DNA from: Propionibacterium sp. oral taxon 192 str. F0372
Lineage (GTDB): Bacteria > Actinomycetota > Actinomycetes > Propionibacteriales > Propionibacteriaceae
Assembly: GCF_000413315.1 (NCBI RefSeq)
Contig: NZ_KE340297.1
Location: 871,698-935,697 of the forward strand
Length of the DNA stretch: 64,000 nucleotides
Reading direction: 5' to 3'
Both the position numbers and the translations under genes were made by a program. The notes beneath the pieces were generated by a model, which was not told the origin of the DNA, made no database searches, and saw only the letters and a program-made list of their open reading frames with translations. Of the stretch, positions 26,695 through 36,029 are shown piece by piece; the first letter of the stretch is position 1, and every line of letters starts with the position of its first letter.

Positions 26695-28086
26695 ATGAAC
26701 AAAGTAATGTCACCCCTTGTGGCACTGCTCATGGTCTTGGGCGCCCTGGGGTTCGTCGAACTCGGGTCACCGGCCCGGGCACAAGCAGACTATTCTCCTG
26801 GCACACCCATGGATTCCGCATGGCGACAATACGGCGGGCTCAACGGCCCTGGTCGATCGGTGGGCGGCTATGTGTGCGGCTTGCGTGGCGGATGGTGCTA
26901 CCAGGGCTTCGAGAATGGTTTCCTATACCAAGCTCCGAACGGGCACACATCGTGGGTCAAATCCCCGGTCTACGAGCAATGGGCCCAGCGTGATCTGGAG
27001 CACGGCTGGCTCGGTTTCCCGTTGGGAATGTTCCGGGAACAGGATCGAGGCTGGCACTACCAGGATTTCGAGGGTGGGGAACTGTTGCAGAAGCCCGATG
27101 GCGCCTGGGTGGAATCCAAGGGCGGAATCCGTTCCGCCTGGGCAGCCGAGGGCTACCAGACTGGCCCCGTCGGTTACCCGGTAGACAATGAGGTGCCGCT
27201 GCCCGAGGGCGGGGCGTACCAACTCTATGAGAATGGACGCATCACCTGGGATCCAGACATCGGGGCATACACCCTATATGGACCGATCCTGATGTCGTGG
27301 CTCAACTGGGGAGCAGATGCCAGCTGGTTGGGCCTCCCGATCTCCGCCAACCAAGAGCAGTACCGTGGCTGGCGGTTCCAGGATTTCGAGCAGGGCGCAC
27401 TGCTGCTGTCACCGAACGGTCAGGTATACGAGTCGTACGGGCCGATTCGCGAAGCTTGGGCCGCGAGCGGCTGGGCTCCTGGCCCACTGGGCTACCCGGT
27501 CAGCGGCATCGCGTGGTTGGATGAGGAAGCCGAAGCCTCTTACCAGCTCTACGAGAATGGACGCATCATGTCGTATGAGCAGGATGACGTAGGGACTCAT
27601 GCCATGTACGGTCCGATTCTCGCCGAGTGGTCGGCACGCAACTACGAGCACGGCATTCTCGGTTATCCGACCAGCGAGGTTAACTGGCAGTACCGCGGCT
27701 GGCGCTACCAGGACTTCATGGGCGGCGCACTGCTGCTGTCACCGAACGGGCAGGTGTACGAGTCCATCGGGGATTCCCGGATGGCTTGGGAGCGCAGCGG
27801 CTGGGGTAACGGCCCTCTGGGCTACCCGACGAGCAACGTCATCGAGCTGAGCGACGCGGCCTCTTACCAGCTCTACGAGACGGGGCGGATCATGACCAAC
27901 CCTGCCGGTGACACCTTCTTCATGTATGGCAAGCTGCTGGATGCCTGGGTCGCCCAGGATTACGAGCGAGGCTCCTTGGGGTACCCGACCAGCGACGTCA
28001 CCTGCGACGCGTCGGGATGCACCCAGGACTTCGAGGGTGGCACCTTGGTCGCCGACCCTGCGGGGAATGTAACCAAGCGTCCGTGA
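26695..28086 (+). CDS. Secreted LGFP-repeat protein
   Basis: The 463-aa protein has a signal peptide (VALLMVLGALGFVELGSPARAQA) and then about eight LGFP repeats of roughly 50 residues. Their cores include GWLGFPLG, GPVGYPVD, SWLGLPIS, GPLGYPVS, GILGYPTS, GPLGYPTS and GSLGYPTS. LGFP repeats occur in cell-wall-associated proteins of mycolic-acid actinomycetes and are thought to bind the envelope. There is no LPXTG or transmembrane anchor, so attachment would be through the repeats. It is divergent from glf, which suggests a link to the galactan. DNA-level repeats (27394-27434 and 27724-27764) show recent internal duplication. Confidence 0.93.
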   Translation: MNKVMSPLVALLMVLGALGFVELGSPARAQADYSPGTPMDSAWRQYGGLNGPGRSVGGYVCGLRGGWCYQGFENGFLYQAPNGHTSWVKSPVYEQWAQRDLEHGWLGFPLGMFREQDRGWHYQDFEGGELLQKPDGAWVESKGGIRSAWAAEGYQTGPVGYPVDNEVPLPEGGAYQLYENGRITWDPDIGAYTLYGPILMSWLNWGADASWLGLPISANQEQYRGWRFQDFEQGALLLSPNGQVYESYGPIREAWAASGWAPGPLGYPVSGIAWLDEEAEASYQLYENGRIMSYEQDDVGTHAMYGPILAEWSARNYEHGILGYPTSEVNWQYRGWRYQDFMGGALLLSPNGQVYESIGDSRMAWERSGWGNGPLGYPTSNVIELSDAASYQLYETGRIMTNPAGDTFFMYGKLLDAWVAQDYERGSLGYPTSDVTCDASGCTQDFEGGTLVADPAGNVTKRP

Positions 28087-28128
28087 CGAGTTGACCGGAT
28101 CACTTGATGTGATCCTTGGTTGTCCACG

Positions 28129-28166
28129 AGTGCTGCGAGCGGCGAAGGTCGCTCGCAGCACTTTTT
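28129..28166 (+). terminator. Rho-independent terminator of the LGFP gene
   Basis: A perfect 13-bp stem (AGTGCTGCGAGCG at 28129-28141 with its complement at 28150-28162) with an 8-base loop is followed by a T run. It lies 43 bases after the LGFP stop and is among the strongest terminators in the window. Confidence 0.9.
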
Positions 28167-28205
28167 CACCGGCCAGGACGCGCAACCCCTTGGCTAAGGC
28201 GGATC

Positions 28206-28538
28206 AATAGCGTGTCGGCGCGAGAGTTACGTCCGCCTCACCACAGCCACACGAAACGGCTCGCCCAGTTGCAGGAACGACTGATCTTTTCTGGGCGTCC
28301 AGTTCCTGGCCTGACAGCCCACCAGGCCAAAGGCTGCGAGTGGCAGGTCGTCGGACTCCACCTGAAACCCGAGGAGCAGGAAGCCTTGGCCGCCGGCCTC
28401 GACAGCACTCGAGACCTGCACCGCAAAATCTACGTTGCCTGCACCCGTGCACGTGAACGCACCGTAGAGCTCATGCCCCAACCGAGACCTGCATCCCGAG
28501 CATCTAAGCGGCGAAAGGATCACGCGAGCACCAACTAA
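28206..28538 (+). pseudogene. Remnant of the C-terminal end of a UvrD-like helicase
   Basis: The frame ends with a stretch that reads AHQAKGCEWQVVGLHL ... RKIYVACTRARERTVEL. This is the UvrD/REP C-terminal pattern (H-x-K-G-x-EW-x-V ... YVA-TRAR). Only about 100 residues remain, with no Walker A, helicase motifs I-IV or proper start upstream, where the LGFP terminator lies. It is therefore a relic, possibly of a defence helicase, since an AbiE module follows. Identity beyond the UvrD C-terminus is uncertain. Confidence 0.7.
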
Positions 28539-28539
28539 A

Positions 28540-28901
28540 CGCAACCCGCGCCTGGCCCGCTAGACACCGAACACGAGGGCACAGCGACAACGGCGCATCC
28601 GTGCGCCTCAACTGTCATGATCATCACTCGATGCCCGGGATCGCGACCGGAAGCCCACCACGTCCAGAACTGGCTCAGCAAGGGCGAATAGACCGACACC
28701 GTATCCCCGGTGAGCCCACAAGCTACATCTCGTCCCATTAGTACCGACATCCCACACGATTCACACCCCAGAACCAAAACCGCCCTGTCGACTTATAGGG
28801 ACGCGTTTTGTTTCTCTGCACTTCGGCACCGGAGTGGAATGAAACGTCATCAGCTACTAGCATCTGTAGACATTCCGTACCGACCGAGTTGAGGTGCGAC
28901 T
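28540..28901. other. Non-coding stretch before the AbiE module
   Basis: I see no gene in these 362 bases. GAGGTG stands 5 bases before the AbiEi ATG as a ribosome site. A promoter and AbiEi operator are expected near 28790-28900, but no clear inverted repeat stands out. Confidence 0.4.
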
Positions 28902-29459
28902 ATGAAACCAATCACCCCATCAACCGCTGACCGCGCCGGACTGTCCCGCACCGGCCTCTACCGGGCAGCCTGCGCCGGCGACCTGACCCGAGTCGCACGT
29001 GGCATCTACCTCCCTGCAGACACGCCGACCATGGACTGGGACATGGTCGAAGCTGCGACCCGGCGATCCGACGCAACGATCTGCCTCACTTCTGCGCTCG
29101 CCCACCATGACTTGACCGACGCCGTTCCCGACACTCTTGATGTCGCAATCCCTCGTGGCGGGCGCCACCCCGCAACCGAGCACGCGATCACCTGGCACCA
29201 GTTCGATGCCGCCACCTTCGACCTCGGTCGCGACGAGATCTTCGTCGAAGGCACAGATCTGTCGATCGGGCTCTACTCCCCCGAACGCTGCATCGCGGAC
29301 GCGTTCCGCCTGCGTGGCCAGCTCGGCTACGAGACCGCACGAGATGCCCTCAAGGAATGGCTGCGCCGCAGCGGGAAACCTAGCACCCTGATGCAGATCG
29401 CCCTGCAGCTCCCCCGAGCCAAGGCTCCGATCCTTCACGCCCTGGAGACACTGTCATGA
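28902..29459 (+). CDS. AbiEi-family antitoxin (type IV toxin-antitoxin)
   Basis: The 185-aa protein has the N-terminal winged helix typical of AbiEi antitoxins (DRAGLSRTGLYRAACAGDLTRVARGIYLP) followed by the C-terminal antitoxin domain (LTSALAHHDL ... LDVAIPRGGRHP ... YSPERCIADAFRLR). In this family the N-terminal domain represses the operon and the C-terminal domain counters the AbiEii nucleotidyltransferase. The stop overlaps the toxin ATG by 4 bases (ATGA). The gene appears intact although its toxin partner is frameshifted. Confidence 0.9.
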   Translation: MKPITPSTADRAGLSRTGLYRAACAGDLTRVARGIYLPADTPTMDWDMVEAATRRSDATICLTSALAHHDLTDAVPDTLDVAIPRGGRHPATEHAITWHQFDAATFDLGRDEIFVEGTDLSIGLYSPERCIADAFRLRGQLGYETARDALKEWLRRSGKPSTLMQIALQLPRAKAPILHALETLS

Positions 29460-30311
29460 CGCGCGGCGAAGAAGTCTTCACTATCCTCCAATCCAAGGCT
29501 CGATCCACGGCGAGTAAAACCGCAAGACCGACACCTACCCAGGAATACCTGGTTCGCCATCTACTCGAGTCCTTTTTGGACCGCCTCGTCCGCAGTGAAC
29601 ATGGAGATGACTTCGTGCTCAAAGGCGGAATTTTGCTCGCCGCTAACGGCGTTCGTCGCCCCACCAAGGACGCCGATGCGAACGTGATCAACGCCGACGT
29701 TACTCCCGAACATCTCACATTCGTCGTGACCCAACTCGCCAAGGTGCCATCCGATGACGGCGTCACCTTCGACATCAACAGCATCAGCGTCCAAGAGATT
29801 CGAGAACGCGCCGGTTACCGGCGGATACCGGGTACGCGTGAACGCATGCATCGGGCCATGGAAGGGTACTTCGGCATGGGATGTTTCCACAGGAGATCCC
29901 ATCATTCCAGAACCTTGCATCGTTTCAATCGACCGAGTACTCGGCGAGCCGTTGCAGCTACTGGGATACGCGGCCGAGACAACCATTGCTGAGAAAGCCG
30001 TCACCATCCTGGAGCGCGGCATCACCAGCACCAGATGGCGCGACTACGTCGATATCGTCCAACTCTGCCGTCATGGTTTCAACCCTCACGAACTGCGGCG
30101 ATCCGCCGAAGCCGTCGCCCGCTACCGTGGCGTGGCCCTCGAACCTGTCAGCCCTCATTTGAAGGGCTACGGCGCCATTGAGCAGGCTAAGTGGGCCGCT
30201 TGGCGGCGCAAAGAGCGTCTCGAAGAGGTCTGTGAAGCCCAGCTCAATGATCAGGTCACCCTCGTCGCCCGCTTCATTGACCCCGTTTTCACTTCCACGC
30301 CCAGTGATTAA
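29456..30311 (+). pseudogene. AbiEii nucleotidyltransferase toxin, frameshifted
   Basis: Two overlapping frames together make a complete AbiEii protein. The first frame gives the N-terminus with the nucleotidyltransferase motif FVLKGGILLAANGVRRPTKDADANV and ends in ...VQEIRERAGY. The second frame continues with GGYRVRVNACIGPWKGTSAWDV, then AETTIAEKAVTILERG and RWRDYVDIVQL. The switch falls at 29815-29825, where one extra C in TTACCGG accounts for the shift. Without correction the first frame ends at 29992 with unrelated residues, so the toxin is probably inactive. A sequencing error cannot be excluded. Confidence 0.85.
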
Positions 30312-30330
30312 CCGCCAAAGCCAAGGCCAC

Positions 30331-31719
30331 ATGTCTTCCACTCTCGCGTCGGCAGATTCATCTGAAAGTGATGCCTTAGCCGAAGCGAATACGAAACACA
30401 CCACTAGACTCCCCCGCGTGAGTGATGAATCCAGCGCCCTGCGCGACGACGACTCCGGGACCCCACCTGCTTCGGCGGGACAAACCACGGCCATCCTGGT
30501 GGCCTCGGTCGTCTCGGCGGCCGCCAGCTTGATCATCACCGTCCTCACGGCACGGGTGCTGTCGGTGGACGACAACGCGGAATTCCTCGTCTTCTGGTCG
30601 CTGTATTTCGGGATCGTCGGCATCATCGCCGGGGTACAGACCGAGAGCACTCGTGCGGTGACCGCATCGCAGCTGTCCACCGACCGGGGTGCAGGTGCCC
30701 GGGTTCAGACAGCCGCGCTCATCCTGGGGTTATCGGTGGGTGCGATCATCGCCGCCACCTCACCGTTGTGGCTAGGGGTTTTCCTCCATCGTAGCTCGCC
30801 GTGGGTCGTGCTCGCCGTCGTCGCCGGGGTAGTGCTCAGCGCGGGTCACTTCACCACCCTGGGGGCGCTATCCGGCCAGAAATCCTGGTACACCTTCGCT
30901 TGGCTGATCGGCGTGGAGGCGATCGTGCGGCCCATCGGGGCCCTCGTCGCCGGGCTGGTGCTCGCCCGGGCCCTGCTGCCTGTCCAGATCAGCGTGGTGC
31001 TACCCGCCGCGGTGTGGATCTTGTTCTGCCTGTTCACCACCTCGGGGCGAGGTTCCTTCGCGGCCCGGGCCGACGTTCCGCTCGGGAAACTGTTGCGCAA
31101 CAACATCATGACGATGCTGTCGTCGGCCTCCTGGGCGTTGCTCGTCACCGGTTTCCCCGCCCTGCTGCGGGCCACCGGAGGCGACGTGGATTCCGGCGTG
31201 CTGGCGGGGACGATCCTCGCAATCACCCTCACCAGGGCACCCATCATGATTCCGCTCCAAGCGGTTCAGGGGGTGGCGATCAACAAATTCACCCACGACC
31301 AAGGCCGCAATCTCAAGGTGATCTTCACTTTCATGGCGGGCGTGCTGGGTATCGGTGTCATCGGTGGGATCCTGGCGGGGCTCATCGGGCCGTGGATCAT
31401 CCGGGCGATCTACGGGTCGGCCTACCAAGTGGCCCCGTTCACCGTCGGTGCGCTCACCGTCGCGGCCGCCGGGATGGGCTGGCTGGTGCTCACCGGTGCC
31501 GCCACCCTGGGCATCAGCGCCCACCGGGCCTACACCGGCGGTTGGTTCATCGCGGCCGTCTGCGCCTTCGGTATCGCTGCCCTACCCCTGGACCTGGTGA
31601 CTCGGGCCATCCTGGCCCTGGGCATCGGCCCGCTGCCAGGGGTTGCCGTACACGTCATCACCTTGGTGCGGCACCGCCGTCGCTTGTCTAGCGGGCAACC
31701 GGCGACGGATCTGGGCTGA
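30331..31719 (+). CDS. Polysaccharide flippase-like multi-spanning membrane protein
   Basis: The protein of about 462 aa has roughly 60 polar residues and then 12 or so membrane segments, starting TTAILVASVVSAAASLIITVLTARVLS, the usual opening of Wzx/PST-type lipid-linked oligosaccharide flippases. Arginine and acidic residues occur inside segments (QTESTRAVTASQL). ATG 30331 is the first start after the AbiEii end; a slightly later start is possible. It is convergent with the glycosyltransferases that follow. It does not resemble MurJ in length or N-terminal sequence. Confidence 0.78.
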   Translation: MSSTLASADSSESDALAEANTKHTTRLPRVSDESSALRDDDSGTPPASAGQTTAILVASVVSAAASLIITVLTARVLSVDDNAEFLVFWSLYFGIVGIIAGVQTESTRAVTASQLSTDRGAGARVQTAALILGLSVGAIIAATSPLWLGVFLHRSSPWVVLAVVAGVVLSAGHFTTLGALSGQKSWYTFAWLIGVEAIVRPIGALVAGLVLARALLPVQISVVLPAAVWILFCLFTTSGRGSFAARADVPLGKLLRNNIMTMLSSASWALLVTGFPALLRATGGDVDSGVLAGTILAITLTRAPIMIPLQAVQGVAINKFTHDQGRNLKVIFTFMAGVLGIGVIGGILAGLIGPWIIRAIYGSAYQVAPFTVGALTVAAAGMGWLVLTGAATLGISAHRAYTGGWFIAAVCAFGIAALPLDLVTRAILALGIGPLPGVAVHVITLVRHRRRLSSGQPATDLG

Positions 31720-31751
31720 ACCCCGCTGCGTTGCATCGCACTGGGCAGGGC

Positions 31752-32729
31752 TCAGGCCTCCACCCCGTAGACTCGCGACGCATAGGCGGCGTACAAGGCA
31801 GTGTACGGGCCGGGCAGCAGCTTCATCACTCCTGCCGCAAGGCCCAACAGCGGGTGGGTGCGTAGTGTGTCCGCGATCTCATCCCAGCCGAGGGCCCGGA
31901 TGCATCCCCGGACGTGACCGACGCGTTCCGCGGATGGCTTCGCGGTGATCCCCTGGTGGGCGACCGAGAGCCAAGCGGCGGTCTTTGAGGTGGCCAGGGC
32001 GCGCTCGGTGACCGCATCGGTGTGCTCGTCCACCGCCTGACGCAGCAACTCGACCAAGGCGGCGGTCTCCTGCTGGGTGGCAACGTATCCCCACGTCAAT
32101 GAGGTGGGCGAGACGTAATACCGCACACCGGGCTCGGCCAGGTAACGCACATTGCGGGCTCGGGACAACACCGAGACGGTGAAGACGTTATCCTCGGCCC
32201 GCCGGATCGGTGGGAAACGTAGCCCGGTAATCACCTTGGCGCGAAACATCTTGTCCCACACGTAATTGCTCTGTGTCTCGGCAAGAGTGGCCGCAGCCGC
32301 AGCGGGCCCAGACATGTTCCCGGTACGTTTGGGGGCCCGCAGTCTTTCAGAACCGTCGGTGGACACGATGAGATGGGCGCAGGCCACGACGTCGGTGCTC
32401 TCATCGGTGGCCCCGAGCATCATCTCCAGCCGCTCAGGCAGGTACTCATCATCGGAATCCAGGAAGCTGATCCACTCTCCGCCCGCAGCTTCCAAGCCCA
32501 CATTGCGCGCCGCTGCCGGGCCCTGATTGGTGACGGTGGACAATACCTTCAGCCTGCCATCGAGCTTGGTGGCAAGGGATTCCAGGATGGCGACGGTGTC
32601 GTCGGTGGAGCAATCGTCGATGACGAGCAGTTCCCAGTCATCCGTGGTCTGGGCAGCCACCGATTCGACCGCCCTGGCGATCGTGGCCCGAGCGTTGTGG
32701 GCGGCCACGATGACACTCACGCGCGGCAT
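31752..32729 (-). CDS. Family 2 glycosyltransferase
   Basis: The 325-aa protein opens with the GT-A fold MPRVSVIVAAHNARATIARAVESV, has the nucleotide-binding VIDDCSTDDT and metal-binding ISFLDSDDEYLP, and RRAEDNVF further on. The C-terminal 100 residues are basic and lack membrane spans. It should transfer a sugar in surface glycan assembly; donor and acceptor are unknown. It is the last of a minus-strand run of glycan genes that starts near 34790. Confidence 0.9.
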   Translation of the reverse strand: MPRVSVIVAAHNARATIARAVESVAAQTTDDWELLVIDDCSTDDTVAILESLATKLDGRLKVLSTVTNQGPAAARNVGLEAAGGEWISFLDSDDEYLPERLEMMLGATDESTDVVACAHLIVSTDGSERLRAPKRTGNMSGPAAAAATLAETQSNYVWDKMFRAKVITGLRFPPIRRAEDNVFTVSVLSRARNVRYLAEPGVRYYVSPTSLTWGYVATQQETAALVELLRQAVDEHTDAVTERALATSKTAAWLSVAHQGITAKPSAERVGHVRGCIRALGWDEIADTLRTHPLLGLAAGVMKLLPGPYTALYAAYASRVYGVEA

Positions 32730-32798
32730 CTCGACTCCTCTCGGCCCGCCGGTAGGCAGCAGCGGTGAACGGAACCATTCACCCGCCCACCGTCGCGG

Positions 32799-33680
32799 TC
32801 ATTGGATGACGTGGCGGGCCAGATTGCGCACACCCTCCCAGTTGCCCTTGAGCGCTGCCTTGGGCAGTAGGGTTCCAGCGTGCAGCCTGGAGGACAGATG
32901 ATTGCGTGCGACGGCCGGAGCCTTCTTCCAGCCCAGTGCTTCCATCTCCTCGGCCATCATCAAGAAGAAGCGACGCTCCTCGTCGAAACGGGTCCCGGTG
33001 AGGGCACGCACTGAGGAGTCCGATGCAGAGTGGCGGCGGTACATGAAGGCCACCACGTCGTCGAAGAGCAGGCTGCCATCGCGCATCGCGACATCAAGGG
33101 CCAAGGCGAGATCCTGCACGACGTCGAGACCGGTACGGAAACCGATGTCCTTCATCGCCGAGGCCCGCCACCCCAAGGATGGGAAGTACAGCCAGTTGCC
33201 ACGCAGCAGCGAGGCGGCCAGTTGCTCACCAGTGAGGATGCGCTGGCCCGAACCGCCGGGACGGTAGACGTCCTTGATCTTCTCGGTCAGCCCGTGCACC
33301 TGGGCACCGTTCTCATTGATCACCACGACCCCGGGCTGGAAGATATCGGCATCGGGGTGGGCCTCCGCGGCATCCACCAGCCACTGCAGGTAGTTGGGCA
33401 GCATGATATCGTCGGCGCCCATCATCACGGCCAAGTCGTTGGTGACTTTCCCGACGGCCTTGCGATAGTTGCCGTTGGCACCCAGGTTCGTCTCGTTACG
33501 CTCGTAACTCACCCGTTCGTCGCCCAAGGATTCGAACCATCCGGGGATCGAGTCGTCGGGGTAACCGTCGTCGATGACGATCAGCCGGAAGTCGGTGTAG
33601 GTCTGGGTGAGAACGCTGAGAACGGCGCTCTTCATCAGATCGACATCCCCGTAGTAGGGAAACAGGACGTCAACGGTCAT
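32799..33680 (-). CDS. Family 2 glycosyltransferase
   Basis: This 293-aa GT2 enzyme has MTVDVLFPYYGDVDLMKSAV, LIVIDDGYPDDSIPGW and the metal-site stretch VMMGADDIMLP, where the DXD is varied to ADD. A region FRTGLDVVQDLALALDVAM follows, where the catalytic base is expected. It is co-directional with the GT2 gene downstream, 69 bases away, and with the DUF2304/GT2 pair upstream. Role in envelope polysaccharide synthesis is inferred from context. Confidence 0.88.
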   Translation of the reverse strand: MTVDVLFPYYGDVDLMKSAVLSVLTQTYTDFRLIVIDDGYPDDSIPGWFESLGDERVSYERNETNLGANGNYRKAVGKVTNDLAVMMGADDIMLPNYLQWLVDAAEAHPDADIFQPGVVVINENGAQVHGLTEKIKDVYRPGGSGQRILTGEQLAASLLRGNWLYFPSLGWRASAMKDIGFRTGLDVVQDLALALDVAMRDGSLLFDDVVAFMYRRHSASDSSVRALTGTRFDEERRFFLMMAEEMEALGWKKAPAVARNHLSSRLHAGTLLPKAALKGNWEGVRNLARHVIQ

Positions 33681-33712
33681 GGAAGCTCCTTCGCCTCGGG
33701 TAGCTCACAACT

Positions 33713-34111
33713 CTAGTGCACGGCAGTGGCCGTCTGATCAGGCCCGGCCGACAATCGTTTCCCGGCTTCGGCTGCGTTCTCAGCCTCGGCGATGGCGGTG
33801 TGACGGGCCAACTCGGTGAATTTGTGGTCCGTTTGGGCATGGCGGCTCTTAGAGGCCATCGAATGGGAGATGAACACCAGCACCAGCCCGTAGAGCAGCA
33901 GGTCGGTGCCACGCCCAACGCCGACCAGTCCGGCCAGCCAGGTGAGCCATCCGGGGAACAGCACCGCCAAGATCGCAGCCACCATGAGCCCGCCGTAGGT
34001 GAGACGGCGGATCGCCAAGGAGCGGGCGCCAGGGCGCTGGATGAATAGCACCGCCATGAGGAACAGCAGCACCAGGATCAGCAGCACCTGGATAATGATC
34101 TGGTTACCCAT
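33713..34111 (-). CDS. DUF2304 small membrane protein
   Basis: The 132-aa protein has three or four membrane segments (IIIQVLLILVLLFLMAVLFIQ, LTYGGLMVAAILAVLFPGWLTWLAG, DLLLYGLVLVFISH) and a charged C-terminal tail. This matches DUF2304, a family usually encoded beside DPM1-like GT2 enzymes, as here: the partner gene is immediately upstream with a 1-base gap. It may help membrane attachment or flipping of the lipid-linked sugar made by the partner. Confidence 0.88.
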   Translation of the reverse strand: MGNQIIIQVLLILVLLFLMAVLFIQRPGARSLAIRRLTYGGLMVAAILAVLFPGWLTWLAGLVGVGRGTDLLLYGLVLVFISHSMASKSRHAQTDHKFTELARHTAIAEAENAAEAGKRLSAGPDQTATAVH

Positions 34112-34112
34112 G

Positions 34113-34790
34113 TCACAGACCCCTGTTCAGGAACAGTTCGTCGAGGATGTTGATCGAATTCCACAGCGACTGTCCCTTGGCCATGGAGTATTCGGTGTAA
34201 ATGATGTGGACCGGCTCTTCGGAATAACGCAGCTTGTGAACTGCGATTTCTTGGAGAATCTCGGAGCCGTGAGCCATGCGGTTCTGCCGGATGTGAATCT
34301 TCTCGGCAGCAGTGCGGTTCAGCGCCCGCAGGCCGTTGTGGGTATCGGTGACCTTGAGTTTGGTGGTCATCCGCTCGAAGAGCACCGCGGCCTTCAGCAC
34401 GATCCGCTTGAGCAGGCCAGCCTCCACCTCAGAATCCAGGAATCGGGAGCCGAGGATCACGTCGAACTCCTCGGTGCGCAGTCGCTGCACCATGCGTTCG
34501 GCATCCTCGGTGCGATGCTGGCCGTCGGAATCGAAGGTGACGAAGTAGTTCGCCGCCGGGTCGCCCATTGCGTAGCGGATGCCGGTTTGCAGGGCTGCGC
34601 CCTGGCCGAGGTTCACCGGGTGGGTGACCACAACAGCCCCCGCATCGGCGGCGATCTGACCGGAGTCGTCCCGCGAGCCATCGTCCACGCAGACGATCTT
34701 GCAGAAGGACTCCCGGGCGTGACGGATGACGTCACCAACCACTTGGCCCTCGTTGTAGAGGGGAACAATCAACCATGTGTCGGGATTCAA
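34113..34790 (-). CDS. Polyprenyl-phosphate sugar synthase (DPM1-like GT2)
   Basis: The 225-aa protein has LIVPLYNEGQVVGDVI, VCVDDGSRDDSG and the metal-binding FDSDGQH, all characteristic of dolichol/undecaprenyl-phosphate sugar synthases. It probably charges a polyprenyl phosphate with a sugar for GT-C enzymes on the outer face. The start is TTG 34790, with GAGG six bases before it. It forms a pair with the DUF2304 gene. The GT39-like membrane protein at 37349-38902 could use the product. Confidence 0.88.
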   Translation of the reverse strand: MNPDTWLIVPLYNEGQVVGDVIRHARESFCKIVCVDDGSRDDSGQIAADAGAVVVTHPVNLGQGAALQTGIRYAMGDPAANYFVTFDSDGQHRTEDAERMVQRLRTEEFDVILGSRFLDSEVEAGLLKRIVLKAAVLFERMTTKLKVTDTHNGLRALNRTAAEKIHIRQNRMAHGSEILQEIAVHKLRYSEEPVHIIYTEYSMAKGQSLWNSINILDELFLNRGL

Positions 34791-34955
34791 GGCATTCCTC
34801 GCGTGCAGACGATGTCGGGTCGAGTCTAGCGGGCATCCCGGTCTGCCCGGTACGGCACACTGCGACGGGACGTTCCCAGAGCCTCAGATGACAACACCGA
34901 TGCGGCACAGCTGACTAGCATCGGGGACAAAGCCATTCGAAGAAAGGACCGCCCA

Positions 34956-35939
34956 ATGACCGTGTGCGTGATCGGAGGCGCTGGTTACATCGGTGCCCAC
35001 GTCGTTCGCCTGCTGCGTGAGCAGGGCACCCCCGTCGTCGTGATTGATGACCTGTCTAATTCCACCGCTGAGCGGGTCGGCGACGCCACGCTCGTCCAGT
35101 TCGACATCGCCGCCGACGGGGCCCTCGGACGGATCACCGAGGTGCTGAAAAACCATGACGTTGATGCGGTCATCCACTTTGCAGCCAAGAAGCAGGTTGG
35201 GGAGTCTGTCGCCGAGCCATTGTTCTACTACCAGCAGAACATTGGCGGGCTGGTCAATGTGCTGACCGCGATGCAGGCCGCCGGGGTGGACAAGATGATC
35301 TTCTCCTCCTCTGCTGCAACCTACGGTGAACCCGACGTCGCGGTGGTGTCGGAGGATGTGGTGGGGAACCCGATTAACCCCTACGGACGCACCAAGCTGA
35401 TCGGCGAGTGGATCCTCGCCGACTGCGCCCGCGCCTGGGGGCTGAAGTGGGTGGCACTGCGTTACTTCAACGTCGCTGGTTCCGGCTGGGAGGACCTGGG
35501 GGATTCGGTGGTGATGAACCTCATTCCGATGGTCCTCGACCGGCTTGCCAAGAACGAGGCGCCGCGGATCTTCGGCGACGACTACGACACCCCGGACGGC
35601 ACCTGCATTCGTGACTACGTGCACGTGCGTGACCTTGCCCAGGCCCACATCGAATCCATCGCGGCCCTGGACACCGGCATGACCGAGCATATCTTCAACG
35701 TTGGCACCGGCCAGGGCTCCTCGGTCAAGGAGGTTATCGAAGCGATCGGGCGAGTCACCGGGTTGGACACCACGGCGGTGGTCGAGGGGCACAGGGCTGG
35801 CGATCCGCCGAAGCTGATCGCCAATGCTGACCGCCTGGAGCGCACCATGGGCTTCCGCTCAACGGCCGGGCTCGACGAGATCGTCGAATCGGCGTGGAAG
35901 GCCTGGCAGGCGGGTCCACGTCGTATTGACGTCGGCTGA
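34956..35939 (+). CDS. galE: UDP-glucose 4-epimerase
   Basis: The 327-aa protein starts with the NAD-binding GGAGYIGAHVVRLL, has the catalytic Ser region FSSSAATYGEP and YxxxK in NPYGRTK, plus ALRYFNVAGSG and GDDYDTPDGTCIRDYVHV, all diagnostic of GalE. It makes UDP-galactose, the substrate of Glf, so it probably feeds the galactan operon at 19444-26311 although it is transcribed alone. AAAGGA precedes the ATG. Length is as usual. Confidence 0.95.
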   Translation: MTVCVIGGAGYIGAHVVRLLREQGTPVVVIDDLSNSTAERVGDATLVQFDIAADGALGRITEVLKNHDVDAVIHFAAKKQVGESVAEPLFYYQQNIGGLVNVLTAMQAAGVDKMIFSSSAATYGEPDVAVVSEDVVGNPINPYGRTKLIGEWILADCARAWGLKWVALRYFNVAGSGWEDLGDSVVMNLIPMVLDRLAKNEAPRIFGDDYDTPDGTCIRDYVHVRDLAQAHIESIAALDTGMTEHIFNVGTGQGSSVKEVIEAIGRVTGLDTTAVVEGHRAGDPPKLIANADRLERTMGFRSTAGLDEIVESAWKAWQAGPRRIDVG

Positions 35940-36029
35940 TCCCTTTACGTGGCCGCTGGGCTCCCACGCAGGAGTTCAGCGGTCACGGGTTCCCGTGTAT
36001 GGCCGTATTGGCACCCGGTGCCCTCACCT

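Noticed and set aside
27394-27764. Mobile repeat element
   Set aside because: The near-identical DNA blocks at 27394-27434 and 27724-27764 encode the same part of LGFP repeats, so they are internal gene repeats.
29815-29825. Programmed frameshift in the AbiEii toxin
   Set aside because: No slippery heptamer, stem-loop or Shine-Dalgarno-like stimulator is evident; a simple one-base insertion explains it.
30331-31719. The missing murJ
   Set aside because: The protein is a multi-spanning flippase, but it is shorter, lacks the MurJ N-terminal pattern and lies among glycosyltransferases, so it fits a Wzx/PST flippase better.
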